DNA of 64,000 bases from Symsagittifera roscoffensis (taxonomy: Eukaryota; Xenacoelomorpha; Acoela; Convolutidae). Both the position numbers and the translations under genes were made by a program. The notes under the pieces were generated by a model. The model had not been told where the DNA came from, ran no database searches, and was given only the letters and a program-made list of their open reading frames with translations. The stretch lies in contig NC_087065.1 of NCBI RefSeq assembly GCF_963678635.1, positions 4,018,534-4,082,533 of the forward strand, given 5' to 3'. Shown here in pieces: positions 54,887 through 64,000 of this stretch. Position 1 is the stretch's first letter. Every line of letters begins with the position of its first letter.

Positions 54887-55951
54887 CAATTTGGTTTATT
54901 TTGTTACTGATACGCCGAAAGAGGTTTTTGTAGAGAAAGGCTACATGATGCTTTTCGAAATTTTTGTGTCATTTTTTATGTTCCAAATTTGGTGTTCGTC
55001 CTTTTTTTTACAAAAATAACTGTAATATAACTTGTTTGTTCTTTCAATTCTATCTAGATTTCTCATTTCTTTTGAAAAATTGTTTCCGCAAAAAAATGAA
55101 GGATCTCAAAAACATAGAATTGAAAGTTTTTGAACATTTACTAAGGAGTGTTTTGTCTGTAGTATTTTTCCAGTTTAATCTCAAAAGATTTATTTTTGAA
55201 TTGCTCGCTTTTTGCTATATTTTGCTTTTTTCATGTACAATGCGTTTGATATGTTTAACCCGATTACGCAACTTGAGCTCAGGTACGAATAATGTGACTT
55301 GGTGAACAGTTTTAGTTGGGTTAATAAATGACCTCTTTGACTGTTAATTGATAGCCTATGGATATAACAACTTTCTTCAAAAACTCAACCTTATTGTTTT
55401 CAATTGGGTTGTAGGACATTTCGATCAATGTTGATCATTCATTTCTGTTCGATGAGTTTTTTCTATCCAGGTGCTATCAAACTTTCAATGTCGTTTTTTA
55501 GGTCTTGATGTAGCTTTGGGTTCAGGTTCTCTGGTCCGAGCAGCATGACAGAGCCTTCGTTTAATTTTTATTGTTTTCGAAGGAACTATCAGATTGGAAA
55601 AAGAAAAACTTTGAAATGTCTAGTGTCCATAGTTATAGTTCCTTCAACCCACTTTTTGTCACGAAAGCTTTGAGCTCTGCTAGCTTCATGTTTAAAGTTT
55701 TACAGTTTATGCAAGAGAACTTCGTTTATCCCTCGAGCTCTCTACTTGTGTGATTCTTTCATATTTTATCAATGTACCAGAGTTTGGTTGAATACCCCTG
55801 CTTACTTTAAAAAATATATAAACCTTGAAAGTAGCCATATTAATTTTGAATATAACAAAAACAAGAATGATATAAGAATCGTAGAATTTTCCTGTTGACC
55901 TTAAGAGGCCCCCGTTGTGATCCCAAATTGGGCAAAACTGGTACAGCAAAA

Positions 55952-56168
55952 TATTTATTTGGAAAAACTGTGCACAAAAGATGTAAAATCGTTTCTTTAG
56001 CCCTACTTATCAAAGAAACTTAAAAAAAATAAAATTTGATCAACCTCGCTTGGCTCAAAAAAACCAGAAAAACATTTATTTGGAAAAGCTGTGGTACAAA
56101 CCATGTAAAATCGTTTCTTTAGCTTTGCTTGTCTAAAAATCTATAAAATACAATCTGATCAAGATCGC
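55952..56168. repeat. Tandem duplication, period about 122 bp
   Basis: Two diverged copies (55,952-56,049 and 56,074-56,168) share ATTTATTTGGAAAA, ATGTAAAATCGTTTCTTTAG and a GATCAA..TCGC end. No function is suggested. Confidence 0.7.
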
Positions 56169-56282
56169 ATGTTGCAATTAGAAAAGTACTTTTTTCATTA
56201 AAAAGTAGTAGAATCATTAACTCCCAGGAAGAAAAAAAACTTTTGTAGAAGATACTTTTAAACAGTATCTATACAAATGATT

Positions 56283-56597
56283 TTAACATTGAAAATTCTG
56301 CGTTTTGTTTAATGGTTGTCGATGATGCTGATAGTTTATCTTTATTGTTACTGGTGACATCGGGTCCCCTGTAGGATTGCTCCGGGAGTGGTAAATGGTG
56401 TTAGACGAATCATAAGAGCTTAAATCAGGGGTTGATTTAACCCAAGGAAGGTTTATTGAATATCGACCAACTACAGAGCGGAGGCAACTACGAAGAAACG
56501 GCACATCGTGCTCATCATTGAAAAACCTTTTCTCATAGAATATCGAACCACAACTAATGACGTTGACAGACTCCTCGCCACAGATTTCAATTGTCAG
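56283..56597 (-). CDS. Coding-like segment, unrecognised, possibly a last exon
   Basis: On the minus strand a frame is open from 56,597 to TAA at 56,283-56,285, about 104 codons. Its composition is coding-like: balanced bases, charged and aromatic residues mixed, with EKRFFNDEHDVPFLRS and a Ser/Pro-rich C-terminus. A stop lies just upstream at 56,598-56,600, so an exon border or an ATG inside would be needed; the ATG at 56,502-56,504 gives 73 residues. I do not recognise the family. It could be a terminal exon of a host gene running leftwards or a decayed fragment. Confidence 0.3.
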   Translation of the reverse strand: MTIEICGEESVNVISCGSIFYEKRFFNDEHDVPFLRSCLRSVVGRYSINLPWVKSTPDLSSYDSSNTIYHSRSNPTGDPMSPVTIKINYQHHRQPLNKTQNFQC

Positions 56598-57658
56598 TCA
56601 GCTGCCAGATTATAAATCAGTGCGGTGGCAGGCTTGAAAAGACTGTTTGATGTTCGTGTTTTCAGCCCTCTCTGTAAGACTAACAATGGACCAATCCAAC
56701 AAACCTACCAACGCCATGAATCTGAGAAAAAAAGCACATAACAAATCTAGTGTTCTTGAAGTTGAAGGAGCTCCAATTTGTCCAGTACTGTTGTCGACAT
56801 CTGGTAGACTGGCACAAGCAATACAATTTCTTCTTAAGCTGTTATATAGCTTGCTGGCACCAAAACTAGTCTGTCATAACCACTACGCTACAAAACAGGA
56901 TACGCAATTCTTATGATTGGAATAACTACTTGTTTCGGTTTTGTCATAGGACTTTTTTGATGGACTTTTTATACACTGTCGGTTGGTTTTAGTACAAAAA
57001 ATTTTGTGAACTTCCTACTTTTAGTTGAAAGTAGCTTTCAAAGCTTTCGAAAGACAGGGAGCTGCTTTCACACAGTAACCATTCTAAAAACTCAGTGTCA
57101 TATCAACATCTTTAAATCAATTTGATACATCTAGGTCTTGAGCTAGATGAAAAAAAGCTACAGGATTTTTTTTACATGGCAATGTTTTCAGATTGTTCTA
57201 TTTTTACCCTTTTTACAAGTGTCTTACTTTTGTTTCACAGTTTTGCGTACCTTTTTCTATGCAGCATTTTTTCGTATTAAGATAGTCCCGCAGAAATGTA
57301 GCTTTTTACAATAGTATTCATACATAGTTTTGTTTTTGTTTGTTTTTTTGGGAGCTAAACCATCTAGTGCTGCGTTTGTAACTTTACGCATTTTTGTTAA
57401 TGAAAAAGCAAAAAAAAATTTTTTTCAATTAAGTTAACTAAGGAAAAAAATTGGTGTTTAACTTTAATTTTTTTTTTACAATTGCTCAAGACTGCGAAAG
57501 GTCTATATATTTTTTCATTTTTTTTTGTTTTTTAAAGCAAAAAGTGGCCACTTAAATCAGCTTCATCGTGGCCTGCCATTTCATTTACTAAAAGTTGAAA
57601 TAAAATTGTTGCCAGAATTTTACTTCCAACACTGCAAAACAAGCAAAAAGCAAAGTTG

Positions 57659-58068
57659 TGAGTTATAACCGAAGTTGTTAACTCATAGAGTAATTTCGGA
57701 TAGGGTACACCGTCTGCTCGTCACGCTATCTTATTTTCGGCCGGATAGATTCGTGCAACTTCTTAGTCTAATACCGATACTAATCTTACTCTTATACTAT
57801 GTAGTCTCAGGTTGTTTAACTAGTCTCTGCTAGGCTCAATAGATCTAGGGTATACTGGTTTATTGCGGCTGCTGGAGTTCTCTTGGAGAGGCAACTAATT
57901 TCTAAGTTAAATTCAAATCTCTCTGGTGCTGAAATTACAAGTAATTTCAGCACTTACAAATAAGTGGGTTGTTAGTTAGATGGATCATGATTGGTTAATA
58001 TTAAATACTTTACAGTGGTAAAATATCTAATTTATCCAATCATAAAATGTAGTTTAGATCAGGTTCCA
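57659..58068 (-). repeat. 3' LTR of copy B
   Basis: 410 bp, reverse complement of the copy A LTR, starting (plus strand) TGAGTTATAACC and ending GATCAGGTTCCA. The 28-base palindrome (57,926-57,953) and AATAAA are kept. The outer end differs most, around the TGAGTTAT / ATAACTCA pair. It is preceded by GTTG, the expected place of one target duplicate. Confidence 0.93.
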
Positions 58069-58120
58069 CCCATCCGGGTTTTACAGAGTTTTTTAGAATA
58101 GTTTTTCTGCAATTCAAAGG

Positions 58121-58597
58121 ATGGATGATGGACGTTGGTATTTGGCGAACATCATATTTCTTCTGGGTTCTCCTGTTAGAGAAGTTCCAGGATCAATCGT
58201 TGTGTCTTCTTATGACAACGACTGGGTTTTCGCAACAAACTCAAATCTGATTCCAGAATGGTTGGCTATGACAGGTTTTTCTGTTTCATGTAGAGAACTT
58301 CTTTTGTGTTCAACCTTGTCTGGGAATGGCGTGGAGATTGTGCGTGGAGGGGATGCCTGGTTACTCGGATCTGTACGTATACTTGAACATCGAGGTGGTC
58401 ATTGGTCTAGTTCAATGAAGTCTTTTTCTGCGAAGTCAAGTCGTACTCTAAATCCTTTGAGTTGTGATTGTGGGCGGCATATTGATTGTGGTTGGCCATT
58501 CTTTTTCGAGTGTAGTGGGGTCATTTTGTCTTTGGATGTTCGTCTTTGGTGTTGTATGCTGATCTATATACTGCAATGTGTAATTTACATTTTATAA
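58121..58597 (+). CDS. Antisense 158-aa ORF of copy B
   Basis: Counterpart of 52,302-52,778, read in the direction opposite to copy B's own genes. The start, length and stop are the same. The differences from copy A cluster in the first half; the second half, including the Cys-rich segment, is nearly unchanged. No stop or net frameshift has entered, although env in the same element has several. Whether it is expressed is unknown. Confidence 0.4.
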   Translation: MDDGRWYLANIIFLLGSPVREVPGSIVVSSYDNDWVFATNSNLIPEWLAMTGFSVSCRELLLCSTLSGNGVEIVRGGDAWLLGSVRILEHRGGHWSSSMKSFSAKSSRTLNPLSCDCGRHIDCGWPFFFECSGVILSLDVRLWCCMLIYILQCVIYIL

Positions 58598-58748
58598 AAT
58601 TTTTATTAGTTCGGTGTTTTAATTATGATTTTGGTTAGTTGTTTTCACAAAAGCTTTTTGTTTTAGTTCGGTTATTTTGAAGAGTTACTCACCCTTGAGT
58701 ACCTCTTATTAAAAATAGAAGTGTGGTCACAAAGCGTGGATATAGCGC

Positions 58749-58805
58749 GGTGGGTTAGGCCGGCTATAGAGCATGCTCAGGACGTCCTCTCTGGTGGGTT
58801 AGGCC
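58749..58805. promoter_or_regulatory. Palindrome cluster of copy B
   Basis: The inverted counterpart of 52,092-52,148: GGTGGGTTAGGCC at 58,749-58,761 and 58,793-58,805 flank GAGCATGCTC (58,769-58,778) and AGGACGTCCT (58,779-58,788). All four parts are unchanged between copies, while bases in between and around them differ. Confidence 0.65.
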
Positions 58806-59661
58806 AGGAGTGGGAGTATGATTTCGTGCGGTTTCTGTGAGAGGTCCTGTTATGTGATAACTTTTTATGTTGGGTTTATTGTGGTTTTTCTTATGTTTCG
58901 TTGGTTGTGTCCTTTTTTCAAAAATCAAATTGTTTTTGGTATGGGTTTGTCTTTCGACTTTTTTGTGTTTTATTATTTCTTTCTTAGACTTTATAATAGT
59001 CTTCAAAAGAATAAATTATCCAGTTTTAAACTGGGTTAATCCGGTTTGGGTACCGTTGGTTTCCTTTTCTTAGTCATGCTGTTATTCTATGTTTTGTGGT
59101 GTTTTAGTAAGCTGCATTGGTTAGTTTTGTTTAGTATATAATTCCTTTCCAACCGGGTTAAAGGAAAGTTTGAAACGTGTTATCGTGTGTTAGAGTTGTT
59201 GAGTGTGAAAGCTTGAAACTGAAATTCATTATTTAAACAATTCTTCGTGGGCGAGCTGTGCGAGTTTGGATAGAATTCTTGTGCGAGTGAATAGAAATAT
59301 CAAAAGGTTAGTACTGCCTTTTCGTTTTATCAATTTACTACATAGAATTTCAATTTTACTGCTAGTTTTTGGGAAAAATTAAGTTACAAATTTTCATCAT
59401 TATTAGATTTACTGCTTGTGGGGAAATATTTTATAAATTAATTTACTACATTGGTATGAATTTTATTTAATTTAGCTGGTGCAAAATATTAATAGGGTTT
59501 TGAAAAATTTGAAGAAGTTTTCTTTTTTTTATTTTTCTTTTGTGTATTTTGCAGATGATCGTGGGATGAAGACTAAAAATCTAAATAAGACATGGATAAA
59601 GAATGGTTAGTGTTTAATTTGAATTTATTAGTAAAGAATATATAGAAATTATACTTGCCTG
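58806..59661 (-). other. 3' tail of copy B without intact genes
   Basis: Corresponds to 51,243-52,080 of copy A. The hydrophobic antisense frame is split here into 58,818-59,039 and 58,867-59,073. The candidate intron appears at about 59,555-59,657, with a GC instead of GT donor. Confidence 0.55.
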
Positions 59662-61466
59662 TTAGTCGTCGGGGAAAAAACCGTGGGGGAAGATGTCGTG
59701 GATTATGTCGGAAGTTGTTAGTAATTTTGCTAGTATGCGAATGATGTTTTTATTTTGAAGCAGTGGCCAAAGCAATTGAAGTGCTTTAATGGTTTTTAGT
59801 TCTTCAGTGCCAACTGCAAAATCATAAGGTGTGTTTTGGATGAGATTATATAATTTATGATTGTATTTAGTGTTGTGGATGAATTCTAATATCGGGATTT
59901 CTATAGGTTGAATAAATTCATGTGGGATAAGGAAGGGTCTGGATTCTTCTGCGTTGAAGGTCTTTGTGATGGGACAAAAAATATACATTTGGGTTATGGG
60001 ATCATAATTGCGAAGAATACCGTGAAGTTTAGTATCTTTGATGCAATATGTGAAGTTAAGAAAAAATGGTGATGTGTATTTAGAATTAATAAACTGAAAA
60101 CGGTGGTGTGGTTGTCTTGAGTGTGCAGGTCAAAATGATATTGTATGAAGCGATAGTATGTGTATGTGTGGGTTTGTTTAGTGCGTAACATAATGTCGTG
60201 TGAGCAGTGCAAATCTCGTTCATATGGTGCAAGGAAATGAAAGGTTAGTGAAATTAATTGAAATTTTTCTTTAAAATTTTCATAAGCTTGTGTGTCGGTT
60301 AGTGCTTCAGAAATGATGTGGTCGAATTTGCGATCAAATATATTGAGTGTAAATACATATGGTGTTTTTATGAAGAATTTTTCTGTGATTTGTGGGTTAG
60401 CGAAACGATCATCATCTAAAAATTGGTCTTGGTTAGCTCGGATGATGTTGTGATCGTAATATTCTAGCGTGTATTCGTTAGCTCGGGGTGCAGTGTATGT
60501 TTTTAGTGACTTTTTATATCCTATATATGTAAATTGTCTATGTGTTAGTGGTGTGGTGAGTCGATATAGCATATTTTGATATCTTTCTATATCGATGTGA
60601 GTATTAGATAAAGGTAGGCAAAGGGGGTTAGTAAAATGATAATATGATGTCCAATGAAGTGTAGGCATTAAAACTTGTTCGTCTACAAAACTACGTGTGT
60701 CGTTAGTGTCGTTAGGGGTGTTTAAAGTATATTGTGGAAATGAAGGTAAGGTGATTGCTAAAAAATCTTTCGTGTTAGTGTGATTTGGATGATTAATATA
60801 TTCACGGGCTGTTCCTGGTTTTGTTGGAAATGGATGGTTTGGGAATTTTCTTTTGAAAGTGCGATAAGCTCTATTAGTGCTATTTGATGATTCGGTGGAT
60901 GTGGATGATGGTGCTAATGATGCGGTATAAGCTGAAGAGGGTGTAGGGGTAGGTGGGTTTGATGATTCTATTGTGGATGAAAGCTGATTTATAGTGGGGT
61001 TTTCAAGGTGGAAGGGTTGTTGTTGTAGGGTGATAAAATTATCTAGTTCTTGGGAGATTTGGGGAGTATCTGGAGAATTGAATGATCGGTCTGAATGAAG
61101 TGAAGAGTAGGTTGGGGTGACTTGTGAAGCATAAGAAGGTGTGGAAATGGATGGGAATGTGTTATTTGGTGGGATTGGTTGAAAAGGGGGTTTTGAAAAA
61201 ACTGAGGAGTTGGTTTGAAAATTAGTGGATGGAGATGGTTCAGAGTCTGCAAATTCATCAGGGGTTTCAATATTTGGGTTATTGAGTTGTGAAATGGAGT
61301 ATAAAACTGAGATATGTGAATTAGTGTCTGAATTCATGCCTGATGTTATATTACTGGTTGGAAAATCGGGTGGCGGGAAAGCAAAAAGTGGAATTATTGT
61401 AATTGGAGTGCTGAGGTTGGTTGGATGGGAATTTGAGCGGTGTAGGGATCCAAGTTGTCGGCTCAT
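59662..61466 (-). pseudogene. Post-env gene of copy B, one frameshift
   Basis: On the minus strand the ATG (61,464-61,466) again overlaps the env stop. The frame runs for about 450 codons matching copy A. It then shifts near 60,115, where four bases present in copy A are missing, and the rest continues in another frame to TAA at 59,662-59,664. The region of copy A's lesion is intact here. The Ser/Pro-rich N-terminus differs more between copies than the globular part, which suggests constraint on the latter. Function unknown. Confidence 0.7.
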
Positions 61467-64000
61467 CGTGGGCTAAAAAAATTATTATTTTGAGACTGAA
61501 AAGCGGTGGTATGGGGTTGTTCTATAATTTGTTCATATGTATTTTCATCTAGTGAATGGTGTGTCATTATATGTTGAATGGGACTTTGTGATATGGTTGG
61601 TCTAAAATTTGGATTATGTGTTATTGTTAAATTTCGAAAATTTCGTGGGATTAGGGATAATGGATGGTTATGTGGTAGGGGTGGTAACTGTGGTGCTGTA
61701 GGCGTTATGTTTACATTGTTATGTTCTTCGTCATATGTGTTCTGTCTTGTTGCTATTTTTGTGTTGTATTCTTTTATTTGTGCGTCTAAAAGAATTTTGT
61801 TTATTGATGATGAAAAAATTCCAAAAAATCCTGCAAATAGTATGCGTGCTACACTTGCTTGTCTATTTACTTGTGTGTGTATAGCGCATGTATTATAGAT
61901 TCCTTTTAAGAGTGAAAAAAGAAATCCTATAAAGTTAAACATTGCGTATAAAATAGTTAATTTTTCTAAGATGTAATAGGGCCATCCTAGAAAATCAAGA
62001 ATTTCATTTTTAGTGTGACGAAGAAGCTAAAAATATTTATAGGTGAGATATCTTGTGGTCGGTATTTTTCACCGTTTAGATATATATATAGTCTTTAATG
62101 TCTTTAAAATATCCGCTATAGTCTTGTGTATAAATATCTGCAAATCCTGCGGTTTCGGCAAGTTTGCGTAAGTTTTGGTCAATTGATTGTCTTTGTATAG
62201 TGTCCATATGTGTTAATAATTCTTGGAATTGTTGTGTTCTAATGTGATGTTGGATATCGGATTTTGAATATATTCCAATTGATTGTAGGTCAATATTTGG
62301 GTTTCGAGCAATAGCTCTGATGCTTTCGGGTGAAAATTTTTTGAGTGATTGCATTAATGTGGGATATGGGGTACGAAGGTAATATTTATCTTCATCAGGG
62401 TTCAGTTGTACTACATTGTGGCTATTTTTTGATCCACATGGGACTGCGGTATCCCAGAAATAGGTTCGTCTTGAAAGTGTGTCAACGAAATGTACTTTAT
62501 TCTTATAAAAGATAGGTATTCTTTTATAGCATCGTTTATCTTCAAAAACATATAGTGGTGATACTTTTTTGGTACAGGTATAAAACCATAAAATGTTTCC
62601 TTCTTAGTCTAAGAAATTTGATCTATTTCCTGATAGTAAATATCCTGCGTAGGGTATTTTTAATACTGCTAGTGCAAGTGACTGTAGGATTTGTGTCCTT
62701 TCTAGTTCGCATAGTTGGTGAAGTGTTTCTAATTCAGCGAGTGACATTTCTTGAAAAATGCGGCTAATTGTGTAGTCTAATTTCATATCTAGGTGAATAT
62801 CATAGTGGATATTACCGAAATATGTACTATTCATTAGTGATAGTTCTTGTAAACGTGTGCTTCTAGTGTCATGGGGTTTTAGATGTCCACCAGGTTGACC
62901 TTTACTTTTTTGAAAGTTTACTGGTATATATGATGTTCCTTCGTTTATAGGGTGACTTGTGGCGTATGGGTCGATTTTTACTTTTCCAGTGGTCATGTCA
63001 AATCCTTTTTCGTATTCAACTAATATTTCGGAGTATTGTGTTTTGTGAAGTGGATTTCTGTATTTACATGCAAGTTCTGTTTCTTGATATATTTGAAAAC
63101 GTGTCAATTTATTTTCTATATTGTGTATCTTTCTAAAATTAGAACTTTGTTTTCGTGATGGATTTACTTGTTCATATGGAATTGATTATAAAAAATACTT
63201 TTCGTGAAATTTTATCATACGAGCGTGTATTTTTGCTACTTGAAATGTTGTACATGTGTCTTCGGGAACCAAACAATTGTTGCTTGTGTTCGTGTTGTAG
63301 GGTCACAATAGCCTTGATCGTTTTTACAAGGTAATCTAATTCCTTGATAGATCATTGTGTTGTCAGATAAATCGCGTGTGAATTGTATTTTTTCGAGTTG
63401 TATTTTCCAATCGAAAAACATTATTTCTTGATATCCTTTATTTTTCGTGTCTGCTTTGCAGTTTGATGGATCATTTATACCAATATGTGGTATCCAGTGT
63501 TTATCGTGTATGTCATAAGTTAATCTTCCGTGTGCGCCGTTGTATGGGTATTTTTCATCTATTTTTATATGTCCTTGATATCTTTCAAGTTCTGCTTGAT
63601 GTACAGAATCTGAAAAAACTTGGAAGTATACTAACTTTTTGTCTGTGTTTTTATTTCTTGTGATATTTAGTCTGAGTAACTCGTTTTTACAATCTTCGGG
63701 ATTGAGATGTAAAAGTCGTTCGATATTACTCTGGTAGAATGATTCGTGGTCAAGTCGGTTTTTATTTCCATTTGAAACTTGTGAACAATGTACTTTCTTT
63801 TCAGAAAATGTTGCTGTGAATTTATATCCTGTAACTGTTGTTGCTCGGGCTTTTGAATAAAGTGTCGCTATTACATTTGTAGTTTCTATAGCTTGTGGTT
63901 CTGTTTCGCATTGTGATACCTGATTTATTGCATATATGTGTAGTGTTTTTTGTTCATTTTCTTCACAATCGTAATGTGTTACTAATAAATCTTGGGGTCC
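61463..64000 (-). pseudogene. env: env-like gene of copy B, partial and broken
   Basis: Counterpart of the copy A env, running off the right edge. Breaks seen: an extra TA in a TA run (62,081-62,090) leading to TAA at 62,076-62,078; TAA at 62,604-62,606; TAA at 63,186-63,188; and one C missing near 63,264. The region where copy A lost a base, and the codon where copy A has TAG, are both undamaged here. The C-terminal tail (61,463-61,942) is fully open to the TGA. The N-terminus and signal peptide lie outside the window. Confidence 0.75.

Larger units (their letters stand above)
54887..57658. other. Host intergenic or intronic sequence
   Basis: Mostly AT-rich with T runs. It contains a tandem duplication (55,952-56,168) and a minus-strand coding-looking segment (56,283-56,597). 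A plus-strand frame at 56,650-56,916 (88 codons) has balanced composition but no motif I know. I see no continuation of the transporter-like exon. Confidence 0.5.
57659..64000 (-). mobile_element. Second LTR element of the same family (copy B), 3' half
   Basis: The reverse complement of the 3' part of copy A enters here and runs past the right edge. In its own direction the visible part holds most of env, the post-env gene, the 3' tail with palindromes and antisense ORF, and the 3' LTR. The two elements lie tail to tail, 4.4 kb apart. Copy B is more decayed: env has at least two stops and two frameshifts and the post-env gene has at least one shift. Its LTR differs from the 3' LTR of copy A at about 15 of 410 positions. 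Its 5' half, gag and pol are outside the window, so completeness cannot be judged. Confidence 0.92.

Noticed and set aside
54614..55019. ORFs spanning the N gap
   Set aside because: Unknown bases were read as open codons; they carry no information.
1..64000. tRNA, rRNA or other structured RNA genes
   Set aside because: No cloverleaf with acceptable A and B boxes was found by eye; the single A-box-like match near 52,180 lacks a convincing partner.

Overview
The window comes from an AT-rich animal nuclear genome, most likely an invertebrate. One host gene is split by spliceosomal introns with standard GT...AG borders. There is a very large tandem array, two LTR retroelements of a Ty3/gypsy or retrovirus-like type, and an assembly gap of exactly 200 N. 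I cannot name the species. I see no bacterial operons, rRNA, tRNA genes or CRISPR.

Left part (1-31,300). The 3' end of a plus-strand N-acylglucosamine 2-epimerase gene (RENBP) is visible as exons at 1957-2367, 3106-3193 and 30,961-31,055. The last intron is 27.8 kb. About 24 kb of it (6,577-30,520) is one purine-rich tandem array of a 51-bp unit, roughly 470 copies. A second, degraded copy of the RENBP terminal exon (6203-6264) lies just left of the array, so the array sits between duplicated last exons. A minus-strand coding-looking segment of unknown identity lies at 4829-5172 in the same intron. From 31,056 to 34,572 I see only a poly(A) signal, a GC-rich patch and a roughly 140-bp inverted repeat.

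Middle part (34,573-53,240). This is a complete LTR element of 18,668 bp with 410-bp LTRs (TG...CA, about 1% apart) and a 4-bp target duplication, TTAT. Its order is: LTR, leader of about 1.2 kb, a small basic ORF, a 380-aa ORF of unknown function, gag with a CCHC knuckle, protease-RT-RNase H-integrase, a membrane ORF region, a 380-codon open frame without any ATG, an env-like glycoprotein gene, a gene of about 600 codons of unknown function, a 1.5-kb 3' tail with an antisense 158-codon ORF and a cluster of perfect palindromes, LTR. Neighbouring ORFs overlap by 4, 13 and 26 bases, which looks viral rather than transposon-like. This copy is probably dead: the third acidic residue of the integrase triad is Lys, gag, env and the last gene each carry a frameshift, and several frames carry single stops.

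Right part (53,241-64,000). After 4.4 kb of host sequence (a possible first exon of an ABCC-type transporter, the gap, a small tandem duplication, one minus-strand coding-looking segment) a second copy of the same family enters in the opposite orientation (57,659 to beyond the window). Only its 3' half is visible. Its breaks fall at different places from those of the first copy, so the two copies together show that the long env and the 600-codon downstream gene were real reading frames in the ancestor.

The most novel content is this giant env-bearing LTR element with genes both before gag and after env. Second is the RENBP intron array with its duplicated flanking exon.
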